The position numbers and the translations under genes were made by a program. This document shows, piece by piece, positions 1-9,254 of a DNA stretch of 64,000 bases (within the stretch, counting starts at the first letter, position 1; every line of letters begins with the position of its first letter). This stretch comes from Leucobacter chromiisoli. GTDB taxonomy: Bacteria > Actinomycetota > Actinomycetes > Actinomycetales > Microbacteriaceae. The notes beneath the pieces were generated by a model, which searched no databases, was not told where the DNA came from, and worked only from the letters and a program-made list of their open reading frames with translations. The stretch spans positions 84,094 through 148,093 of the forward strand of contig NZ_JAEHOH010000005.1 in NCBI RefSeq assembly GCF_016522505.1, written 5' to 3'.

Positions 1-1574
1 TAGTACCACGAGCTGTCGACGAAGGTGTCCATCGTGTCGGGATCCCGGGTCAGAGTCGCCCCCGTCTCGGGATCGACGACGGTCGCCCACTCGGTCGCGC
101 CGCCGAGCGGCGAGGTGCCCTTCGGCTTCAGGTCGAGCCCCTCGGACGAGGGCAGCACGACCGGCAGCGCGCTCTCGGGGACGGGCTGCATCGAGCCGTC
201 CTCGGCGTGCAGGATCGGGATCGGGGTGCCCCAGTAGCGCTGGCGCGAGATCAACCAGTCGCGCAGGCGGTAGGTGGTGGCGGCGCGGCCGGTGCCGCGC
301 TCCTCGAGGATCTCGACGGCGCGCGCGATCGCGTCGGCCTTCGACAGCCCGTCGAGCTCGGCCGAGTTGACCAGCGTGCCGTCGCCGGCGAGCGCGACGC
401 CGCTCTCGACCGGATCCGGAAGCGACTCGCCGTCTTCGCCGCGCACGTCGAGCACCACGCGCACGGGCAGCTCGAACTTCAGCGCGAAGTCGAGGTCGCG
501 CTGGTCGTGGGCGGGCACCGCCATGATCGCGCCGTGGCCGTAGTCGGCGAGCACGTAGTCGGCGGCCCAGACGGGGATCCGCTCGCCGTTCACCGGGTTC
601 ACCGCGAAGTGGTCGAGGAAGACGCCCGTCTTCTCGCGGTCGGCGTTCTGCCGGTCGATCTCGCTCTGCTTCTGCGCCTGCTCGAGGTACGCTTGGAACT
701 GCATGCGCACCTCGGGCGAGGCGCCCGCCGCGAGCTCCGCGGCGAGGTCGGAGTCGGGGGCGACGACCATGAAGGTCGCGCCGTGCAGGGTGTCGGGGCG
801 CGTGGTGAAGACCGGCACGCGCTGCTCGCGGCCCTCGATCTCGAACTCGACCTCGGCGCCGCGCGAGCGGCCGATCCAGTTGCGCTGCATGTTCAGCACC
901 TTGGTCGGCCACTTGCCTTCAAGCTGGTCGAGGTCGTCGAGCAGGCGGTCCGCGTAGTCGGTGATGCGGAAGTACCACTGGGTCAGCTTCTTCTTGACGA
1001 CGACGGCGCCCGACCGCTCGGACGTGCCGTCGGCGAGCACCTGCTCGTTCGCCAGCACGGTCTGATCCACCGGATCCCAGTTCACCCAGCTGGCCTTGCG
1101 GTAGGCGAGGCCCTTCTCGTACATCTTGAGGAAGATCCACTGGTTCCACTTGTAGTACTCGGGATCGCTCGTGTGCAGCACACGGCTCCAGTCGAAGGAG
1201 GGGGCGTAGACCCGGAACGACGCCTTCTGCTGCTCGATGTTCGCGTAGGTCCACTCGCGCGGATCCACTCCGCGTTTGATCGCGGCGTTCTCGGCGGGCA
1301 GGCCGAAGGAGTCCCAGCCGATCGGGTGCAGCACGTCATAGCCGCGTCCGCGCCAGTAGCGCGCGAGGATGTCGCCGAAGCAGAAGGCCTCGGCATGCCC
1401 CATGTGCAGATCGCCCGAGGGGTAGGGGAACATGTCGAGCACGTACTTCTTCGGGCGATCGTCGCCCGCCTTACCCGCCTCGAACGGCCGCAGATCCTCC
1501 CACACCGGAAGCCAGCGATCCTGGATCGCCCGGAAGTCGTAGCCCTCGGCCTGCCGGTCCTGCTGCTCGCTCAC
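1..1574 (-). CDS. leuS: leucyl-tRNA synthetase, N-terminal part (runs off left edge)
   Basis: Class I aminoacyl-tRNA synthetase that charges tRNA-Leu in the cytoplasm. About 524 N-terminal residues are inside the window. The class I signature HMGH is at residues 56-59, just after YPSGDL, and the long insert that follows fits the CP1 editing domain. The last residues before the edge read DSSWY, a landmark shared by LeuS-type enzymes; the KMSKS loop would lie outside. I chose the GTG at 1574 because a GAGG ribosome site lies a few bases upstream. A GTG at 1580 is possible, and an in-frame stop at 1587-1589 rules out anything longer. Confidence 0.97.
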   Translation of the reverse strand, partial: MSEQQDRQAEGYDFRAIQDRWLPVWEDLRPFEAGKAGDDRPKKYVLDMFPYPSGDLHMGHAEAFCFGDILARYWRGRGYDVLHPIGWDSFGLPAENAAIKRGVDPREWTYANIEQQKASFRVYAPSFDWSRVLHTSDPEYYKWNQWIFLKMYEKGLAYRKASWVNWDPVDQTVLANEQVLADGTSERSGAVVVKKKLTQWYFRITDYADRLLDDLDQLEGKWPTKVLNMQRNWIGRSRGAEVEFEIEGREQRVPVFTTRPDTLHGATFMVVAPDSDLAAELAAGASPEVRMQFQAYLEQAQKQSEIDRQNADREKTGVFLDHFAVNPVNGERIPVWAADYVLADYGHGAIMAVPAHDQRDLDFALKFELPVRVVLDVRGEDGESLPDPVESGVALAGDGTLVNSAELDGLSKADAIARAVEILEERGTGRAATTYRLRDWLISRQRYWGTPIPILHAEDGSMQPVPESALPVVLPSSEGLDLKPKGTSPLGGATEWATVVDPETGATLTRDPDTMDTFVDSSWY

Positions 1575-1600
1575 ACACACCTCGATTTAGTTCGGGATCG

Positions 1601-1618
1601 GCCCGCGTTCAGGCGGGC
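1601..1618. terminator. small GC hairpin between pabB and leuS
   Basis: Six-bp arms GCCCGC and GCGGGC enclose a 6-nt loop, just downstream of the pabB stop and upstream of leuS. There is no T-tract on either strand, so it may be a weak terminator or only a structured leader. Confidence 0.3.
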
Positions 1619-1631
1619 ACGCACACATTCT

Positions 1632-3191
1632 TCAAGAATACCCGAGCGCCGCGAGCAGGGGCGCTGCCTTCAGCTCCTTCTCCCCGAGCTCCCGCTCGGG
1701 ATCGCTGTCGACCGTGATCCCGCCGCCGGCACCGACGCGCGCGCTGCCGGTGCCAGTGGCACTGGTGCCGGTGCCAGGGGCGCCGGCGTCGCGAGTGCCG
1801 TCAGCAGCGCGGACACCGCGAGCGGCGATACCGCGGAGCTCGATGCTGCGGATCGTCATCGCGAGTTCGGCGTCCCCGCCGTCGTCGACCCAGCCGAAGC
1901 ACCCGGAGTAGAGACCTCGCGGCCCGCGCTCGAGAGCCGCGAGGATCTCGACGGCCCGGCGCTTCGGAGCGCCGGTCATCGATCCGCCGGGAAAGCACGC
2001 CTCGACCGCGTCGAAGACATCGGCGTCGGCGCGGAGCATTCCCGCGACCGTGCTGACGAGCTGGTGCACGTGCGGGTGCGTCTCGACGTCGAGGAAGCGC
2101 TCGACGCTCACCGTTCCCGGTCCGCACACCCGGCTCAGGTCGTTGCGCATGAGGTCGACGATCATGAGGTTCTCGGCGCGCTCCTTCGGATCCGCCGCGA
2201 GCTCGGCGCGCAGCTCGGCGTCGCGCTCGGGCGACACGTCGCGCGGGCGGGTCCCCTTGATGGGGTGGGTGCGGATCCGCCGATCCCGCACGCTCAGAAA
2301 CCGCTCGGGGCTCGCACTCACGAGCGCACGATCGCCCGCGACGACCACACCGCCGCGCACGGCGCCGCCGCGCTCCCGCAGCCGGAGGAAGAGCCCGAGC
2401 GGGTCGAAGTCGCCCGGAACCTCGGCGGTGTCGGTGAGGCAGAGCACGTAGGCGTCGCCGTCGCGGATCGCCGAGCGGCACGCCTCGACCTCCTCGGCGT
2501 ACGCGGTCTCGGTGCTGCGCCAGGTGGGACGCGGCCCCGCCGCATCCCGTTCTTCGGCTCTCACCGTCGTTTCGGATCGTTCCGGGCGATCCGAGCCGAA
2601 ATACGGGTGAAAGCCGAGATACGGGACGCGGTCGAGGCGCGGAGGGGCGGGAGAGGCTCCCGAGCCCGCGTTCGGCTCGGCGAGCGCAGCACCGGGCGCG
2701 CCGGGAAGCTCACCGAGCAGCTCCGCGAGTGCCGCGGCATCGCCCCGCAGCTCAGCGGTCCCGCTCTCGTGGTCGACCGCGAGCACACCGTCCACGCGCA
2801 GCGCGAATGCGGCGGGAACGGCGTCGGGCAGTGGATCGAGCCCCATCAGCGTCACCCCGAATTCGTAGCCCAGCGCCACCACCCAGCCATGATGCAGCCC
2901 CGCGCCCCGATCTCCCCCGGGTTCCGGGTGCTCGGCCCTGAGACCGGCGAGGAACTCCCGCTCGCCGCCAGGCTCAGCGATCCGCAGCTCGCTCGCGACG
3001 CCGAGGGTGCTCACCCGGGGTTCGCCCGGCGCCGCGGTCTCGCCGTCGAACCAGAACCAGGGCCGCTCGGCACCGGCGAGCGAGCGAGCGACGGCCGCAG
3101 GATCCTCGGGGCAAGTGACGGGGCAGGGCACGGAGCGCGCCGCCCCAGCCGGCTCCCCGCTCGGCGGCCCGTCCGTCTGCTCCACGGTCAT
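1632..3191 (-). CDS. pabB: aminodeoxychorismate synthase component I (chorismate-binding)
   Basis: 519 residues. Makes 4-amino-4-deoxychorismate from chorismate and ammonia for folate synthesis. The C-terminal half is the chorismate-binding domain: PIKGT at residues 310-314 carries the lysine that separates PabB from anthranilate synthase TrpE (PIAGT), followed by ENLMIVDLMRNDLSR and FPGGSMTGAPK. No glutamine amidotransferase domain is fused, so a separate PabA must supply ammonia. The reading frame stays open to 3737, but ATG 3191 (MTVEQ) is preferred because it leaves a 43-bp divergent gap to pabC and the extra residues look non-coding. Residues 165-220 form a variable linker. Confidence 0.9.
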   Translation of the reverse strand: MTVEQTDGPPSGEPAGAARSVPCPVTCPEDPAAVARSLAGAERPWFWFDGETAAPGEPRVSTLGVASELRIAEPGGEREFLAGLRAEHPEPGGDRGAGLHHGWVVALGYEFGVTLMGLDPLPDAVPAAFALRVDGVLAVDHESGTAELRGDAAALAELLGELPGAPGAALAEPNAGSGASPAPPRLDRVPYLGFHPYFGSDRPERSETTVRAEERDAAGPRPTWRSTETAYAEEVEACRSAIRDGDAYVLCLTDTAEVPGDFDPLGLFLRLRERGGAVRGGVVVAGDRALVSASPERFLSVRDRRIRTHPIKGTRPRDVSPERDAELRAELAADPKERAENLMIVDLMRNDLSRVCGPGTVSVERFLDVETHPHVHQLVSTVAGMLRADADVFDAVEACFPGGSMTGAPKRRAVEILAALERGPRGLYSGCFGWVDDGGDAELAMTIRSIELRGIAARGVRAADGTRDAGAPGTGTSATGTGSARVGAGGGITVDSDPERELGEKELKAAPLLAALGYS

Positions 3192-3234
3192 CAGCGTAGT
3201 GGGCCGAGCCGGGCACCGATGGTACGTTCGGTGC

Positions 3235-4185
3235 ATGCCGGCCTCCCCCTCACGCGACCGATCGCCGAGCGCCCTCGCCGGCTCGCTGCTCGTGGCGGAC
3301 TCCTTCCGCGTGCGCACGAACCCGCGCACCGGCGTCGCCGAGGTGCGCGGGCTGGACCGCCATCGCGACCGCTTCGCGCGGTCGGTGCTCGCGTGCTGGC
3401 CCGGCGCCGCGGAGCGGGAGGCCGAGATGCGCCCGGCCGTCGAAGCGCTCATCGGGGAGTACGGGGCGGAGCGCGGAACGGCCTCGTTCATCTGCAGCGT
3501 GCGCCGCCCGGAGGAGGAGCGGCTCCTGCGGGGCGTCGACGCCTTCCTCGACGACGCCCTGGCGCGGATCGCGGAGTACGGCGAGGGGTTCCCGCGTCTC
3601 GAACTCCGGGGCGACGGCGACCGCGATCCCGAGCTGGGCCTCGCACTGCGCCCGCTGCCCGAGCTGCACGACACGATCGAGCTGCGGACGGCGGGGCACG
3701 TCGGTGTCGAGCGTGCCGGAGTCAAGGGCCCGAACATCTCCCGCTACTCGGCGCTGAATCGGGAGCTCGGAGCCGAGGCGCTGCTGCTCGACCCCCGGGG
3801 GCGCGTGCTCGAGGGGACGACGACGAGCCTCGTCTGGTGGACCGACGGCGGTGACGGATCGGGCCACTACGTCGATGAGCCGTGGGGATCGAACGCAGCC
3901 GCGGATCGAGTGGGCTCGATCACCGAGGAGCTGCTGCGCGAGGCCGCCCAGAAGCGGCTCGTCGGGCGTCGTCCGAATCGCAGGCGCACGGGCGCCCTCT
4001 CCGCAGGACGACCGACACCGGCCGAACTCTCGCAGCACGAGGTGTGGGCGGTGAACGCGCTGCACGGGATCCGCGTCGTCACCCGCATCGACGACGTCGC
4101 GCTTCCGGCGCCCGATGCGGATCGGCTGCGGTGGTTCCGCGACGCGCTCGATCGCGCCTGGCAGCCGCTGACGCCGCGCAACTGA
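3235..4185 (+). CDS. pabC: class IV PLP aminotransferase, probably aminodeoxychorismate lyase
   Basis: 316 residues, divergent from pabB by 43 bp. Class IV fold: the VKGPN stretch around K164 holds the likely PLP lysine, and GRVLEGTTTS is the typical C-terminal glycine/threonine loop near the cofactor phosphate. Sequence alone cannot separate aminodeoxychorismate lyase from branched-chain or D-amino acid aminotransferases, but pairing with pabB makes conversion of aminodeoxychorismate to p-aminobenzoate plus pyruvate the likely job. Start ATG 3235 (MPASP) is chosen because upstream codons would overlap pabB antisense. An arginine-rich insert lies near residues 245-270. Confidence 0.8.
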   Translation: MPASPSRDRSPSALAGSLLVADSFRVRTNPRTGVAEVRGLDRHRDRFARSVLACWPGAAEREAEMRPAVEALIGEYGAERGTASFICSVRRPEEERLLRGVDAFLDDALARIAEYGEGFPRLELRGDGDRDPELGLALRPLPELHDTIELRTAGHVGVERAGVKGPNISRYSALNRELGAEALLLDPRGRVLEGTTTSLVWWTDGGDGSGHYVDEPWGSNAAADRVGSITEELLREAAQKRLVGRRPNRRRTGALSAGRPTPAELSQHEVWAVNALHGIRVVTRIDDVALPAPDADRLRWFRDALDRAWQPLTPRN

Positions 4186-4255
4186 GCAGGAGCGCGGCCG
4201 GGCAGACCCTCGCCTGAGCAGGGCCTCGTCCCTCTCGCCGCTCGGAGCACCTAAA

Positions 4256-4276
4256 GTGATATCATTTTTATATCAC
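4256..4276. promoter_or_regulatory. palindromic operator upstream of the SPFH/RHH operon
   Basis: Perfect 7-bp inverted repeat GTGATAT ... ATATCAC with a 7-nt AT-rich spacer, 17 bp upstream of the SPFH start and just before its ribosome site GAAGGAG. It also reads as two boxes, TGATATCA (4257-4264) and TTATATCA (4268-4275), 11 bp apart, the spacing expected for adjacent ribbon-helix-helix dimers. The AT-rich block stands out sharply from the GC-rich surroundings. Binding by the downstream RHH protein is inferred. Confidence 0.65.
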
Positions 4277-4293
4277 CCAGCGAAGGAGCGCAG

Positions 4294-5277
4294 ATGACGA
4301 CGAACCCCGTACCCGCACCGCAAGAGATCGGCCCGGTGAACGCCGAGCCCGTCGGCCACGACGGCATCCGCGTCGACGTCGACGAGCGCCCCGCGTGGCA
4401 CGGCGGCTCGGGCATCGCACTTTCCCTGTTCCTCCTGAGCATCGTCGCGTTCCTCGGCGGCGTCGTGCTCGTGATCCGCGGCGGCGTGATCCTCGACGAC
4501 GGCGGCTCGGGCGTCATCGCGGGCCTCAGCATCGCGATCGGCATCCTGCTCGCGATCGTCAGCCCGTGGGTGTGGGGCATGGTGACGATCGTCGCCCCCG
4601 GCCAGACCTCGGTGCGGCAGTTCTTCGGCCGCTACGTCGGCACCATCCGCAGCACCGGCATCAGCCTCGCCGCACCCTTCACGACCGGCAAGAAGGTCTC
4701 GGTCCGGGTGCACAACTTCGAGACGAACGAGTTGAAGGTCAACGATTCCGACGGTAATCCGATCCACATCGCCGCGATCGTGGTGTGGCAGGTGGCCGAC
4801 ACCGCGAAGGCCGTCTTCGCCGTCGAGGACTACAACGAGTTCATCGAGACCCAGGCCGAGGCGGCGCTGCGCCACGTCGCGACGACCCACCCGTACGACG
4901 AGCCCGGCCCGGGCGAGCAGTCGCTGCGCGGGAGCACGGATGTCGTCTCGGCCGAGCTCGCGGAGGAGGTCGCCGCGCGCGTCGCGCTGGCCGGCCTCGA
5001 GGTGCTCGAGGTGCGCATCTCCTCGCTGGCCTACGCCCCCGAGATCGCCCAGGCCATGCTGCAGCGGCAGCAGGCGAGCGCCATCATCGCGGCCCGCGAG
5101 AAGATCGTCGAGGGCGCCGTGACGATGGTGGATCAGGCGCTCGACCGCCTCGAGCGGGAGGACATCGTCGCGCTCGACGACGAGCGGCGGGCGCAGATGG
5201 TGTCGAACCTCCTGCTGGTCCTGACGAGCGAGCAGCGGGCGACCCCCGTCATCAACGCCGGGTCGCTGTACGGCTGA
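4294..5277 (+). CDS. SPFH/band 7 (slipin-like) membrane protein
   Basis: 327 residues. Two hydrophobic segments near the N-terminus (about residues 47-67 and 77-100) precede a band 7/SPFH domain that begins at IVAPGQTSVRQFFGRYVGTIR and ends in helical sequence with AQAMLQRQQASAIIAAREKIVEGA, typical of stomatin/prohibitin/flotillin relatives that assemble as membrane scaffolds. Upstream ribosome site is GAAGGAG. The stop is 2 bp before the RHH start, so the two genes are co-transcribed. The physiological role of this actinobacterial SPFH-RHH pair is not evident from sequence. Confidence 0.85.
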   Translation: MTTNPVPAPQEIGPVNAEPVGHDGIRVDVDERPAWHGGSGIALSLFLLSIVAFLGGVVLVIRGGVILDDGGSGVIAGLSIAIGILLAIVSPWVWGMVTIVAPGQTSVRQFFGRYVGTIRSTGISLAAPFTTGKKVSVRVHNFETNELKVNDSDGNPIHIAAIVVWQVADTAKAVFAVEDYNEFIETQAEAALRHVATTHPYDEPGPGEQSLRGSTDVVSAELAEEVAARVALAGLEVLEVRISSLAYAPEIAQAMLQRQQASAIIAAREKIVEGAVTMVDQALDRLEREDIVALDDERRAQMVSNLLLVLTSEQRATPVINAGSLYG

Positions 5278-5279
5278 CC

Positions 5280-5522
5280 ATGGCCGAGCAGGAACCCGGT
5301 TCGGAGGGCCGGGCCCGCAGCCGCAGCAGGAAGCAGCTCCTGCTGCGGCTCGACCCGGCCGTGCACGCCGCGGTCGCGAAGTGGGCGGCCGACGACCTCC
5401 GCTCGGTGAACGCGCAGATCGAGGTCATCCTCAGGCGGGCGCTCGTGGAGGCCGACAGGGATCCCCGCCCGCGGCCGATGCGCGGGCGGGGCCGCCCGCC
5501 GCGCGAGACGCCTCCGGAGTGA
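5280..5522 (+). CDS. small Arc-type ribbon-helix-helix DNA-binding protein
   Basis: 80 residues. The core KQLLLRLDPAVHAAVAKWA followed by a helix SVNAQIEVILRRALVEA matches Arc/MetJ-type ribbon-helix-helix proteins: a beta strand, then two helices with the SVNAQIE turn. Both ends are basic and disordered; the tail ends in RGRGRPP. Start ATG 5280 is 2 bp after the SPFH stop. Probable job: autoregulation of the operon through the TGATATCA-type boxes at 4256-4276. The antitoxin alternative is less likely because no toxin gene is adjacent. Confidence 0.8.
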   Translation: MAEQEPGSEGRARSRSRKQLLLRLDPAVHAAVAKWAADDLRSVNAQIEVILRRALVEADRDPRPRPMRGRGRPPRETPPE

Positions 5523-5543
5523 GCGCGGGCGACGCCGCGTCGC

Positions 5544-7304
5544 TCACCCCGCTGAGAGCTCCAGCCGCCGCACCCGGGAGTCCGCGAGCCCCTCGGGCAG
5601 CTCGGTGTGCGTGATGAGGATCACGGCGCGATCCTCGGGCACGGCGCCGATCAGGTCCACGAGCAGGCGATCGGCCAGCTGCCGATCGACCCCCGCGGTG
5701 GGCTCGTCGAGCACGACGACCGGGAAGTCGGCGAGGATCGCCCTCGCGAGCGCGATCCGCTGTGCCTGGCCGCCGCTCACGAGCGCGCCGCGCTCCCCGA
5801 CCGGACTGTCGAGCCCGCCGCGATCCCGCGCCCACTCCCCGAGCCCGACGCGGTCGAGCGCCGCCATCAGCTCCCCGTCGGATGCCGCGTCGGACGCGCC
5901 GACGGCTCCGCTGCCCGATGCCCCGCGCCCCGCGCTGTCGAGCGCGAACTTCAGGTTCTGGCGCAGGTCGGCGTCGAAGAGGTGGGGCGTCTGCTCGCAG
6001 AGGCCCACGATCGAGCGCAGCTCCCGGATCGGCAGGTCGCGCGCCTCGACGCCGCGCACCCGGTAGTCGCCGCCGTACTCCAGCAGCCTCACGAGCGCGA
6101 GTGCGACCGTGCTCTTGCCCGCGCCGCTCTCCCCCGTCAGCACGAGGGTCTCCCCGGCGCGCACTGCGAAGGAGACGCCCGACACCGAGGGCGCCGGCGC
6201 GCCCGGATGGCTCACCGAGAGGTCGCGCACCTCCACGAGCGGGGCCGCGGGATCCGGGCGGGGTACCGCACCGCTCCCGGCGCCCTCGCGCGGGACCTCC
6301 GGCGGCATCGGGGCCTCGGTGAGCTCGGCCACCCGCTCCGCGCTCGCTCGCACCGTGCGCCGCGCCGCCAGCGCCGCGGGCAGCTGCGCGAACACCTCGA
6401 ACACGGCGGCCGGCACCACGACGGCCGCGGCGACGAGGGGGGCGGAGAGCGCGCCCGGCCCCTCGGCGTGGAGCGCCGGCGCGGCGGCCAGCAGGATGAG
6501 GAGCGACGCCGCCCCCGACCCGAGCGCCAGGATCGCGCCGGTGAGGCCGGCCGCACGGCTGCGCCGCAGCTGCACCCGGGCGAGGCGCTCCTCGGCCGCG
6601 GCGATCCGGCGCCGCTGCAGATTCTGGGCCCCGAAGGCGGCGAGCACCTCAGCCGCGGCGAACCGCTCGAGCAGGGTGTCGAGCAGCGCGGCGCGGGCCG
6701 CGGAGAGCTCGCGGTCGCTGCGGCCCGCGATGCGCTCGGAGAGCCACGCCGCAGCGCCGCCGGAGACGAGCAGGGAGGCGGCGAGGATCAGGGCGGCGGG
6801 CGGCGAGACGAGCGCCAGCACCAGGAGGCTGAGGCCGACGACGATGCCGCTCACGAGGATCGGCTGGCGCACGCGCAGCGGCTCATCCTGCAGTTGGTCG
6901 ACGTCGTCGACGAAGGCCGCGAGCACCTCCCCTCGTCTGCGCGACTCGATCGCCCCCGGCACGCGGGGCACGAGCGCCTCGAAGGTCGACACGCGGAGTT
7001 CGGCGAGCTGGGCGAGAGCGGCGTTGTGGCTCGCGAGACGCTCCGTGTAGCGGAACGCGGCCCTGCCGATGGCGAGCGCCCGCACTCCGACGATCGCGAA
7101 GGTGAGGTGGAGGATCGGGGGTTGCTCCCCCGCCCGCACGATCAGCCACATGCTGAGGGCGAGCAGCCCGACGACGCAGCCGTCGGCGAGCGCCCCCAGG
7201 ACGACGCCGGGGGCGCGGGCCGGGCGCGACGGCATCGCGCGCCGCAGCACACGCTCGACGGCGGCCTCGCCCGCGGCCGTGCTCCGCGACTCCATTCCGC
7301 TCAC
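5544..7304 (-). CDS. cydC: ABC exporter subunit CydC for cytochrome bd assembly
   Basis: 586 residues: an N-terminal ABC type 1 transmembrane domain and a C-terminal nucleotide-binding domain with Walker A GESGAGKST, the Q-loop at IVGLCEQTPHLF, signature LVSGGQAQR and Walker B VVVLDEPTAGVD. CydDC heterodimers sit in the inner membrane, export reduced thiols and affect haem availability, and are needed to mature cytochrome bd. The start ATG overlaps the cydD stop by 4 bp (ATGA), so the pair is translationally coupled. Last gene of cydABDC. Confidence 0.92.
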   Translation of the reverse strand: MSGMESRSTAAGEAAVERVLRRAMPSRPARAPGVVLGALADGCVVGLLALSMWLIVRAGEQPPILHLTFAIVGVRALAIGRAAFRYTERLASHNAALAQLAELRVSTFEALVPRVPGAIESRRRGEVLAAFVDDVDQLQDEPLRVRQPILVSGIVVGLSLLVLALVSPPAALILAASLLVSGGAAAWLSERIAGRSDRELSAARAALLDTLLERFAAAEVLAAFGAQNLQRRRIAAAEERLARVQLRRSRAAGLTGAILALGSGAASLLILLAAAPALHAEGPGALSAPLVAAAVVVPAAVFEVFAQLPAALAARRTVRASAERVAELTEAPMPPEVPREGAGSGAVPRPDPAAPLVEVRDLSVSHPGAPAPSVSGVSFAVRAGETLVLTGESGAGKSTVALALVRLLEYGGDYRVRGVEARDLPIRELRSIVGLCEQTPHLFDADLRQNLKFALDSAGRGASGSGAVGASDAASDGELMAALDRVGLGEWARDRGGLDSPVGERGALVSGGQAQRIALARAILADFPVVVLDEPTAGVDRQLADRLLVDLIGAVPEDRAVILITHTELPEGLADSRVRRLELSAG

Positions 7305-9019
7305 GATTCCTCCCCCACGCGCACCACCCGATCGGCCGACGCCATCAGCGCCTCGCGGTGGCTCACCACGAGCACAGCCCGGCCGGCCTCAGCCTCCCGA
7401 CGCAGCGCCGCACCCACGCGAGCCTCGGTCGCGGCGTCGAGGGCGGAAGTGGGCTCGTCGAGCACGACGGCCCCCGCATCGACCGCCCAGGCCCGGTAGA
7501 GGCAGCGCGCGATCCCGACCCGCTGCGCCTGACCCCCCGAGAGCCCCGAACCGCCGGCGCCGAGCACGCGCCCCGGGTCGGCGTCGGGCAGGCCGGCGGC
7601 GTCGAGCGCGCGGCGCACCAGTCCGGCATCGGGGGCGCCGGCGCCGAGCGCCACGTTGTCGGCGATGGTGCCCTGCAGCAGTCCCGGCCGCTGCCCGGAC
7701 CACGCGAGCTCGGCGGGGCGGCTCAGCACCCCCGCTTCGGGCGCCGTGAAGCCGAGCAGGCCCGCGATCAGTGTCGATTTGCCCGCGCCCGACGGGCCCG
7801 CGAGCGCGACCACCTCCCCGGGGCGCACCTCGAAGGACACCGGGCCGACGATCCGCCGCCCGCCCCGGGCGAACACCGCGCCGTCGAACGCGATACGCCC
7901 GTTCTCGCGGCCGCCTCCGCGGCCGGCGCTCCCTCCGGAGAGGATCTCAGCAGACACCGGAGCCTCGGCAGGCTCAGCAGACGCAGCCGGCACAGCCCCG
8001 GCATCCTCCTCGATGATGTCGAAGACCTGCTGCGAGGCCGCGAGCCCCTCCGTGGAGGCGTGGAACGCCGCGCCCACCTGGCGGATCGGGATGAACACCT
8101 CGGGAAGCAGGAGCAGCACGTAGAGCCCGAGGGCGAGCGGGAACTCGCCCGACACGAGGCGCGTGCCCACGGTCACCGCGACGAGCGCGATCGAGAAGGT
8201 GCCGGCGAGGTCGAGCACGAAGCCCGAGAGGAAGGTGACCCGCAGCACTCTCATGGTGCGCGAGCGGTACTCCTCGGTCTCGCGGGCGATGCGGGCGGCC
8301 TGGCGCTCCTCCCGGCGGAAGATCTTGAGCGTGGGCAGCCCGGTCACGACGTCGAGGAACGAGGACGAGAGCCGCTGCAGCTGCTGCCACTGCCGGTCCT
8401 GCACCGCCTGCGTCGCCAGTCCGATGAGGATCATGAAGAGCGGGATCACGGGGAAGACGACGATCACGGTGATGCCGCTCACGGGGTCCGCGAGCAGCAC
8501 CGCGAGGATCAGGAACGGCGTCGCGCAGGCGGTGAGGATCAGCTGCGGGACGTACCCGGAGAAGTACCCGTCGAGCGCGTCGAGACCCCGGCCCAGCACG
8601 GTCGCGATGCCCGCGTCGGCCCGGGAGGCGGCCCACTCGGGCGAGCGGCCGTCGATCGCGTCGAGAGCCCGGGATCTCAGCTGCGCCTTCGCGCGGATCG
8701 CTCCGCGTGCGGCGACGACGTCCATGCCCCACCCGCTGAGCGCCCTGACGAGCAGCGCCGCACCCGCGCCGGCCAGCAGCCACGGCAGGAGCTCGGGATC
8801 CTGCACCCCCTCGGCCACGCGACCGGTGAGCTCCTCGCCGGCCGCCTCTCCCCCGCGGGAGCCGAGCACCGGCAGCACCAGCACCGCGAGCGCCTGCGCG
8901 AGGAACCAGCACCAGCCCACGATGGCCGCGGTGCGGAGCAGGCCGAGCGCCGCGCCCGTCGCGAATACCCCGCGGGCGGCGCTCGCGTAGCGGAGCAGCC
9001 TGGGATCGAGAGGTTTCAA
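7301..9019 (-). CDS. cydD: ABC exporter subunit CydD for cytochrome bd assembly
   Basis: 572 residues. ABC transmembrane domain with six predicted helices, then a nucleotide-binding domain with Walker A GPSGAGKST, a signature-like LSGGQAQR and Walker B GAVVLDEPTSALD. Partner of CydC, which follows with a 4-bp overlap. An Ala/Gly-rich linker (about residues 345-375) joins the two domains. A 235-bp gap with a GC hairpin separates it from cydB, so the assembly genes may be transcribed at a lower level than the oxidase genes or from their own promoter. Confidence 0.92.
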   Translation of the reverse strand: MKPLDPRLLRYASAARGVFATGAALGLLRTAAIVGWCWFLAQALAVLVLPVLGSRGGEAAGEELTGRVAEGVQDPELLPWLLAGAGAALLVRALSGWGMDVVAARGAIRAKAQLRSRALDAIDGRSPEWAASRADAGIATVLGRGLDALDGYFSGYVPQLILTACATPFLILAVLLADPVSGITVIVVFPVIPLFMILIGLATQAVQDRQWQQLQRLSSSFLDVVTGLPTLKIFRREERQAARIARETEEYRSRTMRVLRVTFLSGFVLDLAGTFSIALVAVTVGTRLVSGEFPLALGLYVLLLLPEVFIPIRQVGAAFHASTEGLAASQQVFDIIEEDAGAVPAASAEPAEAPVSAEILSGGSAGRGGGRENGRIAFDGAVFARGGRRIVGPVSFEVRPGEVVALAGPSGAGKSTLIAGLLGFTAPEAGVLSRPAELAWSGQRPGLLQGTIADNVALGAGAPDAGLVRRALDAAGLPDADPGRVLGAGGSGLSGGQAQRVGIARCLYRAWAVDAGAVVLDEPTSALDAATEARVGAALRREAEAGRAVLVVSHREALMASADRVVRVGEES

Positions 9020-9135
9020 CCGGTGTCCTCGTTACGTGTCGCGCGATCTGCGGGCGGCGGGCGGAGCGTGCGCATCCGCTCCGCCTCCGGCAGTCTACGG
9101 AATCGGCGGGCCATACATCTGATGAAATACCGGGT

Positions 9136-9170
9136 GCCGGGATCCGAGCCTCGTCGATCCGGATCCCGGC
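9136..9170 (-). terminator. candidate intrinsic terminator after cydB
   Basis: Perfect 11-bp inverted repeat: GCCGGGATCCG at 9136-9146 pairs with CGGATCCCGGC at 9160-9170 across a 13-nt loop. On the minus strand it is followed by a short, T-containing stretch. It lies between cydB and cydD and could attenuate transcription into cydDC. The rest of the gap (9171-9254) is filled with short GGAGC/CCCCGG direct repeats. Confidence 0.45.
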
Positions 9171-9254
9171 GGGCCCCCGGAACACCGGGAGCCCCCGAGC
9201 ACCGCGAACCCCGGAGCGCCGGGAGCCCCCGGAGCGCCGGGGCCCGCTCGCCCC

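Noticed and set aside
207..3854. 1215-codon open frame on the plus strand
   Set aside because: It is antisense to leuS and pabB and overlaps pabC in another frame. Its translation is Arg/Ala/Gly/His-rich without any motif, a common artefact opposite GC-rich genes.
5280..5522. Antitoxin of a toxin-antitoxin pair
   Set aside because: The RHH protein has no toxin-sized partner; the neighbour is an SPFH membrane protein.
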